From: Cymodocea nodosa
Taxonomy: Eukaryota; Streptophyta; Magnoliopsida; Alismatales; Cymodoceaceae
Direction of reading: 5' to 3'
NCBI GenBank assembly: GCA_036874045.1
Contig: CM072337.1
Coordinates: 23,782,001 to 23,846,000 of the forward strand
Length of the DNA stretch: 64,000 nt
Position numbers and translations under genes: made by a program. Of the stretch, positions 46,101-57,700 are shown piece after piece; the first letter of the stretch is position 1; each line of letters opens with the position of its first letter. The notes below the pieces were generated by a model that saw only the letters and a program-made list of their open reading frames with translations, ran no database searches and was not told the DNA's origin.

Positions 46101-49100
46101 CTCTAATAGACCCTTCTACATCTTTCTTACAACCGACTGACCTTGGTTTTATACTCTAATCTTCATCATTTGCAGATGTTGAGAGTGAGACACTCCAAAC
46201 GTGTTTACTGCAGATGCACTTTTGAGGTAAAATGGATACATTCCAAGTGGAACTGGGATGTCATGATTTTGTCATCTGGTGCAATCAAGAAACTGTCTAA
46301 AAAGAGCATAAAAAATCATCCAGTGATTGTGGAGTTCTTGAATTCCTTGACTTCTGCAACCTCTTTTTCTGAGGAGATAAAAGGTGAAGCTGCTATCCAA
46401 GGATTGGTAGAATCACAAATAGAAAAAATCAGCACGGTACCTGAAGAGGTCAAAGGTCCTGATGAGGCTAGGGTAGCAGTAACCAAAGGTATGAATCCTG
46501 ACAACACACGGAAGCTCTTAGAGAATAATGAGTAATTAGAATCATCAAATTTAATTATGTAGGTTTAACCCCATGCATCTGGCAGATTTTTCAATTTTGA
46601 ACAGTGAAGATTTCTGGAGATTGCATTGTTTATATCTACAGTAGAATATGAAGCATTTCACATTTAGAAATGATGTTATTACATGAATATGCATGAAAAA
46701 TACAATTTTGCTAAATTCCAAATAACTCAGGTCTATAATTTGATAGAGTAATTTTTAACAATTTGAAGGAGAACAATCTTGCTTTTCTGAGTATTATAAC
46801 ATAAGCTTCTTAAGATTATGCACGATTCTATGTTGTCCAATTTGTCATCAATTCATTGTAAAAAATGTGAAATTTTTAATTTAATTCGATTTTTTTAGAG
46901 TTATGTGTCTTAACTATAAAAGGATGAATAAGAGGTCCATACATGTGCTGCTGTACAATCCATGTTTTTATGATCCTGACACAGACAACAAAACTTGAGG
47001 AATAAGCTGAGAATGGAAACAGTCGGTGAAGTTGTAGATGTTGTAATATATTGTGAGAAGTTGAAGAAAATTTATTGTGAGAGAAAAAATTGAAAAAGAG
47101 CAAAATGAAAGGTTATCAGGCTAAAATTTGGTGTCAGACGAGGAAACAAGAATACACCACAATAACACGCACGATTGCAAAATGGAAATTTCATAAATAC
47201 ATGACACAAAAAACAGATATGGCGATGTATTTCTACTTCTCAACAAGAAAATACTTTAAAACATTGGCTAGTTTTTTTTTTACCTTATAGGATTTCATAT
47301 TCAAATAATTTTGTTTGTATCAATTTATAGTTTAAAAATGTTAGAGAAATAAGAATATATGAAATTAAGTTGTCTATGTTTCTTCTTAAAAATGGTCTAA
47401 AATGTCAAGTTTCAGACCATGATCCATGAAGCATTGAGACATACGTAAGATTTGACTTGTTTGAAAAAATAGAAATAGATACACCGGTGGTGTGTGTGAC
47501 ACTTGTTGGAGGCTTGGAGCCATGCCTGTGTTTGGCATATTGCCATGATTTGTAGTTTCCAATATTTAGCAGTTCAAGTTGTATGTTAGCATGATATACC
47601 AATGAAATTCACACTCTCGAATGCTTAAGTGAGGATCGTGGATTTAAATTTTTTTTTTGAGCCATAGGAATATATATCATTAAACCAAAGCAAAGTAGTG
47701 TTTGAAGTGTTTTCCATCTAGATATCATGAATTATCTGCTTAAATGATAAATGTACGGTCTTCGTAGATAATTTTATGAATGAAATTATTAAACCATAAA
47801 AAATAGAATAATGTAAACATAGTTGAATTTCATATATGCTTTTTATTATTTACATAATTGATAATTGTTGAAAATTTTGAAGATGAAAGTATCAACATAA
47901 TATCTACTTGATCTTCACTGTTAGACTTACATTAGATCTAATATCTCAGGTCTCTAGTGTTTGCACTACAATGAACATCACATTTTATATGCCCCAAAAT
48001 AATAAATTTTTTAATACAACAGATTAATTTCATTATACCGTTTTTGATATAGGCTTCTATCTTGTGTTTGGTTCAAATTAAATAGATTGTGCTAGAAACC
48101 ATTTTATAAGAATTTGACTTATATGAAAAAATGAAGTCGACTTATCCGAAGATGATACGGCTGTTTCTGGTATACAAAGAAATAATCATATTTTGTGAGC
48201 AAATTGCAAGCTAGACTTTGAACCAGGCACAGATAAGTATCCACTTCACTTATCTTCACACTCATAGTCATATCCTTCTCCTTCATACTTGAATTTTCCA
48301 TATAATAGGTAAATATATGTGTATTCTAAATTTTCACCCTTGCCCCCTCTCTCACACACACAAAGATAATTTCTAGTTGCTGTGATGAACATCATAATAC
48401 TCTCACTGAATTGGTTTGGCCATAATTGTTTTGGCATTTTCTAGCTTGGGCTGATGTTACTAAATACACATGGATCAATGCAGTTCTGTCAGAAATATTT
48501 CCTTTTGATAGTCACAATGAATTTGAAGGCTATAATAAGGTGCAGAAAACACTTCAGTTTGGAGAAGTTGATAAGAATTTAGAAGATAGGCCATTCCTAA
48601 GCCCCTTGGCCGCACGAGCTGCCCTGGCTTCACTAGTACATGATCTGCCTCGGAAATCAGAAATCTTTGTCTGTCATACAGGGGAAGGGTTTTCCCAGAT
48701 TCCCTTCATCAATTCAGTAAAGCATATTGATTTTCCATCTTCCAACAGAAGTTCATTTACGGATTCTAAAGTCTTGATGCATCGAAGCTTGACAGCTGTC
48801 CAAGAGTTTAGTCAGAAAACATGGAATGATCAAATTTGTGAAGCCAAGTACGAATATGGGGCAGATATCATTAACAATAAAGAGGGAAATCAGCATACCA
48901 ATAAAGATTCTAGCGATGTGCTTACAAAAGAAACAAGTTCTAACATAGGTACAAAATTTTACAATAAAAGGTTCGACAACCGAAAGCTTCCTGCAGGTTC
49001 AGCTGCTATAATGGCTTCAAAAGATAGCTCTAGTACAAGAAGACAAACTCGTTCGATGAGCAAGAACGTAAACCAAAAGTTATCTGATGTAAATGAGAAT

Positions 49101-49583
49101 TCAGGTAAGAATGACAAAGCCGTGGCTGATAGAAGGCCACAAGCTTCAATCAAGCAGAAACAAAGCATTCATTCAATATCTGAAAATATGCAACTAACAG
49201 AAGTGAATAATTTGAGTCCAGAATTGGAGTTGGCAGATTTTAAACAAGGTATTGGGACACGTGAATACTTAGGGAGGAAAAAAGAAGTCACGTCACTTAC
49301 TACTGATCGCGACAACTGCTCAGTGCCACAAACGAAAAAACGGCAAAGGTTGTCTGGTTCTGCTATTAGTTTTGAAGATGAGCAAGGTGATTCCAGAGAG
49401 AACCATGTTAATTACATTCTAATCATGTCCTATTTGCTTTACTGTTCCAACTGCTTATGTAATGTGAAAATGTTTGCAGGTAAAATTTCAACTGGTTGTA
49501 AAGTTTCCGTGGAAAAGAAAGCTACTCCTTCGAGAACCAAGACCCAGTTCTCACACCGCCCTCGTACACGCTCTCAAAGGTAG
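43163..49583 (+). CDS. SAWADEE-domain protein lacking a homeodomain
   Basis: Exons 43163-43245, 44877-45093, 46176-46488, 48445-49386 and 49480-49583 join in phase to 552 residues. The ATG at 43163 is the first after an in-frame stop at 43133. Residues about 6-145 match the SAWADEE fold of plant SHH1/DTF-type proteins: ELEAMRKDDRSWHPCRI, GEEIISSEEEALKHLRYSST, ECVLAMNKLHSQSLFFDAVV, RVRHSKRVYCRCTFEVKW. Cys72, His106, Cys112 and Cys114 are the probable zinc ligands. SAWADEE domains read methylated H3K9 together with unmethylated H3K4. The remaining 400 residues are low-complexity and charged, with basic patches (KKRQR at 502-506; RRQTRSMSK; a C-terminal Arg-rich tail) suited to nuclear import. 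Unlike SHH1, no homeodomain precedes the domain. Introns are 1,631, 1,082, 1,956 and 93 bp. Confidence 0.82.
44201..44472. mobile_element. Tourist-like MITE in SAWADEE intron 1
   Basis: The ends are GGGTGCATTTGTTAAC and GCAAACAAATGTAGGC, imperfect inverted repeats of each other. TAA flanks both sides (44198-44200 and 44473-44475). At 272 bp, with a TAA duplication and no frame, it fits a Tourist (PIF/Harbinger-derived) MITE. The interior has repeated GAGCT and TCCAAC strings. Confidence 0.7.
45405..45560 (+). repeat. Dispersed repeat shared with 1270-1350
   Basis: ATGTCAGTCATACATGTATT, an AAAATGCAT string and a long CTT/TTC-rich run match ATGTCAGTCAGACATGCATT, AAAATGCAT and the CTTCTCTC run at about 1270-1350. 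The two copies may be scraps of one retrotransposon LTR. No ends were defined. Confidence 0.4.
46489..48444. other. SAWADEE gene intron 3
   Basis: AT-rich intron of 1,956 bp, from the donor AAAG|GTATGA to the acceptor TTTTCTAG. A short open run continues past the donor to a stop at 46535 and would be a retained-intron product only. I see no other gene or clear repeat in it. Confidence 0.6.
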
Positions 49584-52197
49584 TGCATCATCTTGCAGAT
49601 GGAAGCAATGGTTGAGTTCTCTCCAGAGAATATGCTCTCTAGAATGATAGTTTGCATATTGATAATAGTAATGTAAATAATAGATGAACAGATTTTGCAT
49701 GTATTTTTCGAGGAAATCACAGTCTTCGAACCGTAAGGACTTATTTAACGAAAACTTAGTTGCTACTTGCTATTTAACAATAGGTACTCCTGGAGACACA
49801 TCTAGAGTATTCTACTTTCTTTTTACTCTGTAGATTGTACGAATTCAATTTGTATGTCTTTTAGCTTTTCGCTTAAGTGCTACTTGTTTTTTCAGCAATA
49901 ACTCATTCCACCAGACAAACATGTAGATAAACATTATTTTTTCTTACTCTGTAAACGAAGCTAGTAATTTTTTCCTTTGAACTGGTCTGGTTGGTCTTTC
50001 ACTTACGTAGCAGTAAGTAGTAGTATCCCATGTGAATGATAGTGCTACACGAATCACCTCTGAATCTTATCTTTTAAATTTGCACAATTATATCTAATTG
50101 AATTATCACAAGTACCAGTACAAAGATATCGTCATGTGTAGATAAGTACATCTTTCTTTGTAAACTCCTTTTTACTTGTTTTAAGGACTCGTTGGTGTAT
50201 ATTTTTCGTTGAAAAACAATATGATAAAAAATAGTAAAAACAGTGGAAAATGAAAATAGTAGTAAGATATAACAGAAAATATAAAGATTATTAGAGTGTT
50301 TATATGGTTATAGGAAACGACAAGAAAAGGGTGATTTTTGGCATTTATCAAAGGGTCAGGATTGGAAATACTCAATGGGAATTGTATTTATATGGCAGAA
50401 ATGAAGGAAAATATTTTTCCTTCGTTACTATCATGCACAAATACCAGAAATAGAAGAAAATGTTCCTCTCGTATTATTTTCCCTTATTTCTTTTCATTAT
50501 TCTTCTTTGTTTGCATAAACCTCCCTATGTGTTGGCGTAACGTAAAGAATAATTTTCATCTTTGTTTAAATCTAATTATTAGCTTCACATCGGTCTCACC
50601 ATTTGCAATATTAAGACTTAGATTAGATTAAATTGGTTTGGTCATTTAGATTTAAGACGTAATTTCTTAGATTCAATTTAATCATGTATATAGCTTTTTA
50701 TTTTTTTGATAACTTTAGGACTAACTACGCTAAAATATTAAATAACAAGTAATACGAATATCATTTCCAACTTGTTCAATAACTTTTTCATTGGATTTTA
50801 CTAACCTATGAAGTAAGATAGAAAATCATTTTGGAATGATTACCAAAAAAAAGTCTAGTCAGATGAACGATTTTATTAACCCATGAAGATATAATCTCCA
50901 AAAAATCGAAACAAAAGATACCCACAAACTTCAAAATTCAAAACATAAAATAATCATGCAATACATTCACGAAAAATCTTGTAAGTAGAGGACATGACCA
51001 CAAAAAGAAATACTTGTAGGATAAAGGAACCAGACGGTAAACAAGTATAAGGTCATAACCATGCATCTTAATTGGAGGTTGATTTTGTGGATGTACCACA
51101 AGAATTTAATTGCAAGCTTAAGTATCTAATTCATTTCATCTTTATAATAAAACTACTCGAGTTTGAAAATATAAATTTTAACATTCGCCACGTGTAGCCG
51201 AAGTGAAAAAAGACTTCTTTAAACTTTGGAATGACAATACTTTCCTTCGTTAAAATATGAACTACCTAAAGAATTCACAGCATCCACCACAAGGAAATCA
51301 AACACTAAATCAAAATTTAGATCATCGGCATTTGGTAACGGAAAAGGTTGCACTAAATCAAAATTTAGGTCATCGGCTTTTAGTAACGGAAGAGGTGGAG
51401 AGGTATACCACAAACGGAAGGGGCTGCTCCACTCCGATCAGGCGCCCATCGACGGGGTGCCCATCGACTCCCTGACGTTGAATGGAAAGCGTGGCGGATG
51501 GAGAGTGGAGGTCGGAGAGCACGGAGGCTGGAGAGTGGAGGCACCGGAGAGCATGGAGACCGGAGAGGCGAGGCACGGAGGCGGACGCGCAGAGGCGACA
51601 GGCGGAACGGCAATCCAAACGTCGCGCGACTAATTTTCATGGCGAAAATGTTGCGAGGTTAAAATCCTTGCTTGCTTACATGTCGAGTGGTATGTTTGAT
51701 TTTTTTTTAAAAAAAAATTTACTCGTCGTCTTAAAAAAAAAGTTACCTTGCGCGTCAAGTAATTAAATTGTATTTACAATTATGGATTGACGACATCTTT
51801 CTCAATTTGTTCTTGCAAAAAATTTGCAATGAAATTATCTTGGTGAAGTCTGCGCAAATGTTCTTGTAAAGACATTATTAAGATATAAACGAACTAAATA
51901 TAAGTTAACTAAGATATTACTTAATTAACTAAATTAAGTTTAAATGATAAATTTTATTTTTACAATTAATTTTATTTAATTACTAAATATTATAATTTAA
52001 TTTAATTAGATTACATTAAAATTACCGTCGATCAAACGAAACTTTAAAATAAAATTTAGGAAGTAGTTGGAAATTACGACCCCGAATCAAATCGTGTGTT
52101 TTGGGCACCGCATTCTGCCTCGTACTTCGCCGTCGGCAGGTGGTGGCTGTTGGGGCGGCGTACATCTCTCTTTCCTCTCCTGCGCTACAGATCCAAG
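49584..52197. other. Intergenic region with local tandem repeats
   Basis: AT-rich spacer after the SAWADEE gene. A 48-bp unit starting CACTAAATCAAAATTTAG is duplicated in tandem at 51303-51400. A purine-rich minisatellite of GGAGAGTGGAGG and GGAGAGCACGGAGG blocks lies at about 51480-51600 and opens several overlapping frames that I do not accept as genes. A GC-rich block at about 52080-52197 ends at a donor (CCAAG|GTGCGA) and is the candidate 5' UTR exon of OST4. Confidence 0.45.
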
Positions 52198-54590
52198 GTG
52201 CGATGGTGGCAGGAAATTATTACCTAAATCGATTGGCGTTCTTCCTGTTTGTTGTTCATTATGTATTTATAATGTTGTCTATGCTTTTTTTTTCATTACC
52301 GTTGGTAATGATTTTTTGGTTATTGGAACTGTGATGGACTTTCAAAAACCCATGGCAAGGGATTTATAGATAGGAATCCTTTATGGGGAGTGGTGGAGGT
52401 GGAAGGCGGATCCTCGGTGAGGAGGCAATGGCAAAGGTGAAGGGTCTGCCGCTTGTGATGGTGAATTCTATTTTCATGGTTAGCAGCCAGCCGGAGATGG
52501 CGACAGCAGGATCTCAATAAGGGGAAACGGTCATGGTCCGGGGGAGGGGAAGTTGAAGCTTAGTGAGAAGGAAAGGTTGGGAATCGGGGCGTTTTCGGAA
52601 CAGAGAAGGGCGAAATCAAGCTCCCTTTTTATAAGAAGGATTGTTAAAGAACTATAACAATTTTTAATCTTAGTTCTCACATGAATACTTCGTTTATTGC
52701 TTCAGTAGGAAGGGGACTTTGTTGCCTGCTTGCTTGAACCTGAGAATTAAGTCAGATTAAATCTCGTCATTTGCTTGCAAAATTGCAGAAAACTCCTTGG
52801 ATAAGTCATTATTCGACCCAATTTCACCTTTTATTCTTGAAGCAGAGCAGAGGCCTTTCATGCATCTAGTAAACTCAAAGGAAATTTCAGATCTTTGTGG
52901 GTTCATATGTTTTGTGTTTTTCTTTGTTTTGAACCATAGACGATAATGGATTGATTTTACATATGATTTCAAACTAATAATTTTTACATCTTTTAGCTTC
53001 AAACTAAAGGTCAAAGAATTTGTTTTCACCTCCTGTGACTTATCTTTTAACGTAAAGAAAAAAACAGACAGGTTAAATATGTTCCTAAATGCATGCCAGC
53101 CATGTGAGAATTTGCAACTATGATCCTAAAGGCACGTCCAGATTTCTTTTGGGACAAAATTTGTGGAGAAAGTATTTACTCGTTTACCCACCAAATCTGT
53201 TTCTTTCACCCGCTTACCTATAGATATCACCTGCTAAATTTAAAAAGTGTGGACAAGGCTATACCCACCCTGTTATTTACAGGCCTACAAGAAAGTGGAA
53301 GAGATTAGGAAGAGCAGAAAGGGGAGAAAGTAGCAAGGTCTTGATGACTTGTAGGCTTCATGCTTTCTCTTTCTTAGATTGCTCTTATGCTCTGTTGTTC
53401 AGTTGCTCCATATCATTGTATCATACATAATTATCAAGGTACCAAGCCACTTAGGAATTAGTCTAGGGTGTCTTGACACCTAGGCAATGTCTAGGCACTA
53501 TAAATATAATTTTTTTTTTTAATTCCCTCGGATATCATATGATATATGAAATTAAAGCTTATATTAATGTTACCGTATAATAGAAGGTTATAGTATATCG
53601 ATATATCCATTGTCAACTACAGTATAATAGAATGTAATAGTACATAAAAATAAAGCCTATGGTAAAATTGTAGTGCACAATTATTAATGAGATTTTTGAG
53701 TAAATAAAGACATTCCAAAGATAACATATGGCTAGGCTTCAAAATACCTAGCCTCTTGTCATGCATTTAGGCATAAATGTGGTACCGTGATCCTCAATAA
53801 AACTGGAACTTTAAAGTTTGAATTCAACTTTTTTTTTCTGATAATGGTAGTGATTTTTATATTTATCAAGATTCAAATCATGATAAAATTACAAATATTG
53901 TCGTTCTTAATATTATAGTTTGTTAAGTTTGAACTCAATGTTGATAAAGGATTTATTTAGCCTTGTCTGATGGCATAATTGCTTGCTTGCCTGCAACTTT
54001 TCCATAAATTTTGACTTTTGTAGTAGCCTATTGTTTAAGTGATTACTTCTAACTTGTAAGTTGGGTGTTATGTTGTTTTTCTCCAAATAGTAGGATGATT
54101 TTTATTAAAATTGAATAAGCATTATTCCGGAGGATGAGATTTCGGCGTTTGGCAGAGCTGAATAAACAAAAAGGCTACTTATGTTGAAAACTCCAAAAAA
54201 TACTAAATTACTAGTTCTGAAAATTCTGCCAGTCACTATCCTGTTGAGCTAGAGCTGTCATGTCACTTTTATAAACTGGCAGTGGTATACTTCCCATTTT
54301 TGAGGATATAAGCTGTCATCTGACAGCAGTTAAAAACGGTGGTTAGTGTATTTGGTTACGCCAGGCCACACAATATTATTCTCATATATCTTTCGCAATC
54401 TCTTTACTTTTGTTGTTTTGGTACATTAACCTCTAAAAAGGCAAATTTTTATCATTATGTGGTTAGTTTTGATAGCTATACAGAATATATAGGAATTATT
54501 TTCTCTACAAGCATTTGTATATGTGACTTAAAGCATGCATCTTGTCACCACACCTTAGCAGCTTATCTTCTTTATTTTTAATTGTTGCAG
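52198..54590 (+). other. Candidate 5' UTR intron of OST4, with a repeat
   Basis: The sequence runs from the donor at 52198 to the acceptor TTGTTGCAG ending at 54590, directly before the OST4 ATG. It contains a CCTAGGC-end repeat at about 53435-53790. The assignment as one intron is inference; a nearer 5' exon cannot be excluded. The GC-rich strings at 52380-52560 have no recognisable protein. Confidence 0.4.
53435..53790. repeat. CCTAGGC-end inverted-repeat element, copy 2
   Basis: The left end has ATCAAGGTACCAAGCCACTT and GACACCTAGGCAATGTCTAG. The right end has GCTAGGCTTCAAAATACCTA and GTGGTACCGTGAT, whose inverse (ATCACGGTACCAC) resembles the left start. The interior is AT-rich. It is related in end sequence to the copy at 1513-1950. 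Confidence 0.4.
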
Positions 54591-54704
54591 ATGATTGACG
54601 ACCAAGATTTGGGTTTCTTTGCCAATTTCCTTGCCATATTTATATTTGTCCTGGTCATTGCTCATCGTTATGTAACGGCTGACGCGAAGTATGAGGGGAA
54701 TTGA
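54591..54704 (+). CDS. OST4: Oligosaccharyltransferase subunit OST4 (37 aa)
   Basis: The 37-residue frame starts [17 protein letters not shown] and ends ADAKYEGN. It matches plant OST4, which typically begins M(F/I)[20 protein letters not shown] and ends ADPKYEGN. It is a single-span ER membrane protein, with the hydrophobic helix at about residues 9-26. It stabilises the catalytic STT3 subunit of the complex that transfers N-glycans to new proteins. The ATG follows a splice acceptor (TTGTTGCAG) immediately, so the whole coding sequence sits in one exon with the 5' UTR upstream. The gene is easily missed because it is so short. Confidence 0.9.
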   Translation: MIDDQDLGFFANFLAIFIFVLVIAHRYVTADAKYEGN

Positions 54705-57700
54705 GCGCATAGAAGGGATTTTGTTTTGGAATGTGTAGAATTCATGAAACAACACCATCTTATTTCACACTAGAAAATCATCTTGCCATTCGACAGTCGT
54801 ACTGCTGCTAATTACATGTCCTGCATTTGCTTGTTTAGTTTTTAGTGACTCAAATGTTGTCATGAAAATTCCAGGGACTTGTGTATTGTCATGGATGATT
54901 TGCTTGTAGATCGTCAGATTCGTAATACAAATTTTTACTGCATTCTCTTCATAATATAATTCTTCCCGTTTCCCATTGACGATGCACCGCATGTGAGACT
55001 TAATGTTTGGTACGTTATCCTAATACCTTGAGTTTACCAACCCTTTGACATTGTATTTTCTATTTTCCCTGTTTGTGGTAGTTGTTGTTTAATGTGCACT
55101 GTATGTGATCACTTTAGCTCGGGACACAAGGTGGGGTCAAAGACATGCATCACTCCACCCACCATTAGGTGCCAACTCATATCGATTGCGTTGTGCAATC
55201 TAATTTTATAGCGTCATCATTTATAGCATAGGGACATGCTCATCGTCTCACGCATGCCCTTGCATTTGTTAGTGGAAATATCATGTTGTTATCGTTATTT
55301 ACATTTGAGTGTTTGATAATACAGTCCATTTCAATATCTGTATGATATATGCAATGTAGGCCATCAATCGTATCCATTATCTTACCTTGTTCCATGAGCA
55401 CACCCCTTATCTATTTTTTTTATCATCATATTGCCAATTCACCCTCTAGTTAGACCTGTGATCATGAACTTGAAGGAAGGGCATATACCATCACCAGTCC
55501 ACCTTAACCTCTTGGTTAAAGTCCTAGCCCCTTTTGTGATTTCATCTCTGCATCAAAACATTCTAGTTAGATTCTAATACTAACTGTAGTAATTTTGGTA
55601 GCAATATTCGTTGCTTCTACTTGGATTTAAATCTTGGTGAATGTAAAAATCATAATTATAAAAAATAGGATGCATTCTTCATTACAAGTCAATAAATAGG
55701 TTGTGTACGTACATACCTGGAGCTTTTTCTTATCTTTGGAGGCATCGGACCAAGTGCATTTATCCCTTTTAGATTATAAGTCAGCTTGTTTGCATGTATT
55801 CCTTGATTTCTCGAAAGTAACATTATAAACTCGGTAGTCATTTTATCTGATTCAGTATTTTTGGATATTCCAAAGATCTTATTTAGTTTCCACCCACTTA
55901 ATTTGGATCGTTAGCATGATTACATTACTCTTACGTTCCAGTTGGAAATACTCCCCCATGGTTTTACTTACTACATAAGGAAGGACTATTGAGATGCAAA
56001 TGTGAATTATCACTGATGAGTCCAAATCCTGATTTTTAAGATGGCATATCTTATATCATAGTGAATGTTGATCAATGCAAAGGATGACTTGAAATTTGAT
56101 TTATTAATTATTACCTAATCAGACATTATCTATACAATTGAAAACTCTTAGTCGGTTTATGTCTGAGCTCAAAGTCGTTTATTACAATGGATCTCTTCTT
56201 GTACTATCTTCTGTCAAGAAGACTAGGAAAGTACCCACTATATATGAAACATGGGTTTATAAACACCAATGTTTTCTCATATTCTATGTAAGGAACAAGG
56301 ATAATGGGAAATTAATATTAAGCTATTGCACTACAATGAAGGAAAACTAACGAGTCATATAGAGAAGTAAGGAACAAAATATAATTTCATGGTCTAGTGT
56401 AAAAGAAAAAACCAACCTATGGAGCTCAAAGTCTTGTGAAAAGATATATAGCTAAAGTCCTTTTTTGACTGAGTCAGGATTCTCAGTGTATGTTTCTATA
56501 CCAATATTTAAGTAGCAATTTCATTGTCACAGATTTTGCATTCCACAAAAAGATCAAGCATGTTAAAGTTAATTATCATTATTTAAAAAACTTGCCGATA
56601 GGAATGGTACCTTTTGATGAATACCTGAAAAAGCTACTAAAACTTGGTCCTCGATTCTAATGCATTAACCGTTGGGTTTATTTTTTTCTAGTACCAAAAA
56701 GTATCATCAAATTGTTATTATTTTCCTGATGCAGAACATGAAAAATTAAGCATATAATTTTCTATATCCGTGGTACACGTGAGGCTGCCGAAAGTAAGAA
56801 AAGTTTTCTTCCACAAGTGAAGGTGTTTTTTTTTTTTTTATATTCTACCACAAGTAAAGGTGTTGTTAACGACAAAACCCCCAGTCTTTTTTCGGAAAAT
56901 AACATCGTAACTCCCAAGTTGGTTTTCGGTACCGTCACTCATGAATCTCAAATCCTAATTTGTAATAAATTTGACGATCAAAGAAATAACAAAAGATTTT
57001 TTAACTGTGTTAATTAAACATGCACGCAGAAACCGAACAGAGTGGTTTCTCTTCTGAAAAAAAGGATGATCAAATAAGCTGTAACATTATCATCTTATGT
57101 AAAACACAAGTTTGCTTCATGTACCCACGCCAAAGCAACGCACATCAGCACGTGCCCACTTAACTCAATATACGAAAAAATAATGCGTTGGTGCTCCGGC
57201 GTCTTCTTCCACAACGCGAAAATCCGGCTGTGGGCCCCATCCGTCGGTGGAGGATGGATGATTTTAAAGGAGGTGGACGGCACCATAAAAGCGCTTCCGT
57301 GTACGCTTGTCTTTTAATTCTTAATCTCTTTGTTTTTATACGAAATACTTAATTAATAATAAATGAAGAGATTGTTTGTAAATTAATTTAAATTCAATGG
57401 CTACGTCAATTGACGTGAGACTATTTCAATATTAAAATTCTAACTTACTTTATACGTACAAGTGTCCTTTTTATTTAGATTGGGTGCATTGATGAAACCA
57501 TATGAAATATTTTATTTTAAAATTAATTGATAACAAGTAAAAGAATTTACTTTACCATATATTAACTTAAATTTTATTTTTGTCTTCGTCGACGTGGGAC
57601 TTTTTATACTCCACCCAACCTGTAACTTATTTTTTTAGTATTATATAAAATATTATTTTAAGATTAATTAGTAATAAATAAAAGAATTCATCATATATTA

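Noticed and set aside
51482..51766. 94-codon Arg/Glu-rich frame
   Set aside because: It is the translation of a purine-rich minisatellite, with equally long frames on the other strand.
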